This document shows positions 20,801 to 22,437 of a stretch of 22,437 nt of DNA, one piece after another. The stretch is from Saccoglossus kowalevskii (lineage: Eukaryota > Hemichordata > Enteropneusta > Harrimaniidae), in NCBI RefSeq assembly GCF_000003605.2, contig NW_003140814.1, forward strand, positions 57,614 through 80,050. The letters are read 5' to 3'. The notes under the pieces were generated by a model. It did not search any database. It saw nothing but the letters and a program-made list of their open reading frames with translations, and was not told the origin of the DNA. Each line of letters opens with the position of its first letter. The stretch's first letter is position 1. Position numbers and translations under genes: made by a program.

Positions 20801-21800
20801 CACGGGCTCTAAATATTTAAACTTTACAATGTATTGCTTTTATTATAATTACGCAAACTAAGTTATTTTTATTATTGTTGGGACACTAACCCGGGCTATT
20901 GGGTCTGTGAATATTTCAATATTACTGACTTGATAATGCGTTATAAAATGCAAATATAAACATGGGCGCATTTAAATCATTGAAAATAATAATCAGGTCC
21001 CGGAGTCAGGTGTCTAACGAAAGTCAAGAAAATATTTTAAATACTTGTGACTCATCAGTGAATTATTTTATTCGAAACAAGCAGCCTATCGGCTGAGATA
21101 GCTCCGCTGTTAGCAATGCACATTTCAATTAAAGAACTGAAGACATCATTAGAAAATGAACAATATGAATAGTATCAAAGCAATCGGACTTACAGTTTTT
21201 AACAAGAAGTCGAAAATATCACTTTTTACCAAAAATGACAAAAATATTCACCAAAATTAGAGAATTGAAGATATCATTACAAAATGAACAAATCTGAGAG
21301 AGGTCCACATGTAGTACCTATATATGTAATATCAAAGTAATTGCACTTGCGGTTTTTAACAAGAAGTCGAAAATATCACTTTTTACCAAAAATGACAAAA
21401 ATATTCACCAAAATTAGAGAATTGAAGATATCAACATGAAATGAACAAACCTAAGAGAGGTCTACCCAAGGTACATATACACCAAGTATCAAAGCATTCA
21501 GGCTTGTAGTTTTCAAGAAGAAGTCGAAAAAGTAAAACATTGACACGGACGACGACGGACAATCACTCATATGATAAGCTCCGCTCGACAAAGTCGACAG
21601 CGGAGCTAATAAAGTGAATATGTAATATTAACCATACAATAACATACACTATTATGCGTAATGTTAAATTTTTCTATAATAAACTCGCAGCGCACTACAA
21701 TCGCATTATTCGCGTACAATTCGACTGAACTCTAATAACCACGTGTTTGAATTACCTGCGGCAATTGGGCAATGACCTCAATGAGTTCACGCACTGACAT
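14721..21800 (-). CDS. PURA: Pur-alpha-family nucleic-acid-binding protein (C-terminal part, possibly truncated form)
   Basis: Seen: minus-strand exons 19349-19229, 15710-15598 and 14894-14721 join in consistent phases (0/1, 1/0, 0) with good GT-AG sites. They read NRGP, then [15 protein letters not shown] (end of PUR repeat II), [20 protein letters not shown] and MRISEVQ (repeat III start), then YRTSITIP...W..F...F..YCDKMKE (repeat III end) and an acidic tail. Known: Pur proteins bind purine-rich single-stranded DNA and RNA; repeats I and II fold together to bind nucleic acid and repeat III mediates dimerisation. Vertebrate Pur genes have uninterrupted coding sequences, so the introns here mark an invertebrate-type gene. 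Repeat I and the first half of II are not visible in the window. A 45-nt candidate first exon at 21800-21756 would give about 150 residues. The family call is firm; the 5' end is not. Confidence 0.85.
14895..15597. other. Pur intron without recognisable features
   Basis: Minus-strand intron between the last two coding exons. AT-rich, with a TTTTATTTTATTTAG-like tract near 15085. No repeat or regulatory motif that I can support. Confidence 0.6.
15598..15710 (-). CDS. PURA: Pur gene exon (repeat III start)
   Basis: The acceptor is CCTTTCTACAG and the donor is CAG|GTAAGTA. It enters in phase 1 and leaves in phase 0. It encodes ELPEG, then [20 protein letters not shown], the conserved aromatic strand pair of a PUR repeat. 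Confidence 0.92.
15711..16500. other. Left part of a Pur intron
   Basis: AT-rich intron with a short GT run (15731-15740) and a small duplicated AGTTATACTGATA near 16236-16262. No coding exon seen. Confidence 0.5.
16501..17205 (+). mobile_element. Composite tandem-repeat element F1, copy 1 (157-bp monomers)
   Basis: Order of parts: a small hairpin CAGCC...GGCTG (about 16507-16519); sub-terminal TAGCTCCGCTGT (from 16523); three full 157-bp monomers anchored on TATCAAAG-like starts at 16595, 16752 and 16909, plus a partial one at 17066; a GACGGACG-rich tract; then a 3' stem-loop (17173-17203, 9-bp stem AGCTCCGCT/AGCGGAGCT plus inner CGAC/GTCG) and an A-run. The 5' TAGCTCCGCTGT is inverted at the 3' end. 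This layout is that described for Helentron-associated (HINE) and bivalve 'pearl'-type non-autonomous elements; assignment is by architecture, not by homology. It lies in a Pur intron. Confidence 0.75.
17471..17484 (-). promoter_or_regulatory. CTCF-like motif
   Basis: The minus strand reads TTGCCACTAGGGGGCGTTT. The core CCACTAGGGGGCGT matches the CTCF consensus at 13 of 14 positions. It is in a Pur intron between the two composite repeats, in the same orientation as the motif at 8399. Confidence 0.4.
17695..17770. repeat. Partial copy of the repeat at 4183-4338
   Basis: TTCACCCCTCATTTTATGCA, ATTTATTTTTATTCGAATC and ACAACAGATTGCAAG follow the order of the right-arm repeat near 4260-4335 with scattered changes. 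A T-run follows at 17795. Confidence 0.5.
17878..19190 (+). mobile_element. Composite tandem-repeat element F2
   Basis: The 5' GAACTCCTGTGTGC (17878-17891) is an imperfect inverse of GCACACGGGAGTC (19172-19184). Between them lie about eight degenerate monomers marked by GCAAATTAGGTAATTAATATG; its GCAAAT falls at 18405, 18544, 18687, 18838 and 18991 (spacing 139-153), with more decayed copies before. Each monomer also carries GTACCAAGTTTCATTGAAA-like text. The last monomer is followed by an ACAGACAC-rich tract, a stem-loop (GACTCCC...GTGC-TTC-GCAC...GGGAGTC, 19152-19184) and an A-run. Sequence is unrelated to F1 but the layout is the same. It lies in a Pur intron. Confidence 0.7.
19229..19349 (-). 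CDS. PURA: Pur gene exon (second half of repeat II)
   Basis: The acceptor is TTTTATCAG and the donor is GCAG|GTATGTG. It opens in phase 0 with [10 protein letters not shown] and continues [19 protein letters not shown], the strand-helix end of PUR repeat II (animal Pur-alpha has QTVNRGP and [15 protein letters not shown]). The insert between NRGP and IALPAQGL is shorter than in vertebrates. Confidence 0.9.
19747..19862. promoter_or_regulatory. GC/CpG-rich patch with POU octamer in Pur intron
   Basis: A GC-rich island in AT-rich surroundings: CACCGCGGTGG, GCTCGCCGGTCG, GACGCCGGC and CCGCGGTCGTCCGCGG around TTTATGCAAATTTATGCAT (octamer ATGCAAAT). The minus frame is open through it but has Pro-run composition and no recognisable domain. 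A candidate intronic enhancer or an unidentified insertion. Confidence 0.3.
20047..20258. mobile_element. MITE with TACTGTA ends and about 50-bp imperfect TIRs
   Basis: The left end, TACTGTAAAATGACTAATT then TTCACTGGGTTT, matches the inverted right end, TACTGTAAAAGGGATTAATT then TTCACTGGGTTTT, across about 50 bases with gaps. It is bounded by TA, like the elements at 6890 and 11578. The interior repeats GGGTTTTAA motifs. No ORF. Confidence 0.7.
20390..20690. promoter_or_regulatory. CpG-rich segment, candidate promoter
   Basis: Locally raised CpG content (GTCGAAACGGGG, GCGCTGCGACAA, CGATCACTCAA-type text, CTACGCGGCGATG, CTGGCGCGTTACC, GGTCCGCGCACCGATCTCG) in an AT-rich intron, and it contains a perfect RFX X-box. 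ORFs of about 35-75 codons on both strands overlap it, without recognisable products. It may be an internal promoter of the Pur gene or of an unseen transcript. Confidence 0.35.
20623..20636. promoter_or_regulatory. RFX X-box
   Basis: GTTACC-TT-AGCAAC fits the RFX consensus GTNRCC-N(0-3)-RGYAAC with no mismatch and is near-palindromic. Such sites are typical of promoters of ciliary genes in animals. The surrounding DNA is CpG-rich. Confidence 0.5.
21077..21609 (+). mobile_element. Composite tandem-repeat element F1, copy 2
   Basis: Same parts and orientation as the element at 16501-17205: ACAAGCAGCC start, TAGCTCCGCTGT, monomers anchored at 21173 and 21330, a partial one at 21487 (spacing exactly 157), a shorter GACGACGGAC tract, then the same stem-loop (21577-21607). 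It has one monomer fewer than copy 1. It lies in the intron before the Pur exon at 19349. Confidence 0.75.
21756..21800 (-). CDS. PURA: Candidate first coding exon of the Pur gene
   Basis: An ATG directly after an in-frame TAA opens 15 codons, [15 protein letters not shown], to a donor CGCAG|GTAATT in phase 0, which fits the exon at 19349. The MSV...IE..AQL pattern is faintly like the end of PUR repeat I (MSV...FIE.YAQL). I cannot tell whether that is homology, chance, or a real start of a short isoform. Confidence 0.4.
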
Positions 21801-22017
21801 TTAAATTCGACCACCCAGTTTGACGCAAAACAATATAGTTACTAAACATTTGTTCAAAAAAATCGGTAAACTCTCACAAATACTATGAACGCGAAGAGTT
21901 AACTGAGAGGCAACGTCGTTTTTGACCAAAAAAAAACGCGTCAATACAAGATAATGTGTGCAAGGTTAGATTTATAGAACGTACATGACCGCTTAACTCT
22001 GTTTTTTTTTAATAATC

Positions 22018-22425
22018 ATGTCGTACGTGAAACACAGGAGACATTTCAGTTCGTTCATTTCTTGTTTACCGATCTTGAACTTTTTGTCTGGAATGCGATA
22101 CAGGCAAAGAAACATTTACAGTACAGTTCTCGCGGAAGCTTTGGCTTTTGTGGCATCATTGTCGCCTAAGCATGGCTTCATTGTCGCCTCAGCATCGCAT
22201 CATTGTGGCATCAGCTTCGCGTCATTGAAAATTGAAGCTGTGTTCGCCTCGCTATTTTGTGGCATCATCGTGGCCTCAGCTTCGCAGTCTCATGGCATCA
22301 ACATGGCATCAGCTTCAAAGCATTGTGACATGAGTATGACCTCATTATTTGCACGCAGAAGGGCAGTAGACAAAAACATGTACAGAAGTTCGATATGTAT
22401 TCGATTTGAAATTCAAGGCGAATAA
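22018..22425 (+). CDS. Possible small repeat protein (11-codon tandem repeat)
   Basis: Seen: 135 codons from ATG to TAA. From residue 45 the frame is built of tandem units beginning [VFM]AS at 22150, 22183, 22216, 22243, 22270, 22303 and 22336 (the last MTS). Five intervals are complete: 33, 33, 27, 27, 33, and then 33 bases. The pattern is roughly VAS[AL]S..CGI. Every unit-length change is six bases, so the frame is kept. A T-run precedes the ATG and an AATAAA overlaps the stop (22421-22426). There is no recognised domain and no clear signal peptide. It is divergent from the candidate Pur first exon, 217 bases away. It could be a real small gene, an exon, or an unexpressed minisatellite that happens to be open. 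Confidence 0.35.
   Translation: MSYVKHRRHFSSFISCLPILNFLSGMRYRQRNIYSTVLAEALAFVASLSPKHGFIVASASHHCGISFASLKIEAVFASLFCGIIVASASQSHGINMASASKHCDMSMTSLFARRRAVDKNMYRSSICIRFEIQGE
22150..22362 (+). repeat. 33/27-bp tandem repeat
   Basis: Units share GTGGCCTCAGCTTCGCA...CATGGCATC-like text. Six complete units and a partial one. The units at 22216 and 22243 each lack six bases, at different places in the unit. Confidence 0.75.
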
Positions 22426-22437
22426 AATAATATGATC

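Overview
This is animal nuclear DNA, AT-rich and intron-rich, with no operons or prokaryotic gene packing. The two recognisable genes are split by GT-AG introns and most of the window is intron, intergenic DNA or repeats. TTLL4- and Pur-alpha-type proteins indicate a metazoan. The many short non-autonomous repeats, including two composite tandem-repeat families ending in a stem-loop, fit a marine invertebrate (mollusc, hemichordate, cephalochordate or similar). I cannot name the species from the sequence.

Left part (1-2560, + strand): the last exons of a TTLL4-type tubulin polyglutamylase. They cover the conserved end of the post-catalytic region, then a fast-evolving Ser/Arg-rich tail, a stop at 2457-2459 and an AATAAA at 2553. 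The 5' part of the gene, with the ATP-grasp/TTL catalytic domain, lies outside the window.

Middle (2560-14700): no confident gene, apart from one possible minus-strand exon (5583-5730). It holds a 32-bp minisatellite, an imperfect inverted repeat around tandem octamer motifs, several short elements with inverted ends (4809-4926, 5781-5945, 6890-7050, 7105-7297, 11578-11731), a 155-bp direct repeat in two nearly identical copies 1.37 kb apart, and a CTCF-like motif.

Right part (14721-21800, - strand): a Pur-alpha-family gene convergent to TTLL4. Three clear exons encode the second half of PUR repeat II, all of repeat III and an acidic tail. A candidate 45-nt first coding exon sits at 21756-21800; if it is right, the protein is about 150 residues and lacks PUR repeat I and half of repeat II. 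Its introns carry two copies of a 157-bp-monomer composite element, a second composite element of the same architecture (17878-19190), a long-TIR MITE, a second CTCF-like motif, a GC-rich patch, and a CpG-rich segment with a textbook RFX X-box.

Right edge (22018-22425, + strand): a 135-codon ORF, divergent from the Pur gene, whose middle is an 11-codon tandem repeat in which all length changes are multiples of three. It may be a small repeat protein or a fortuitously open minisatellite.
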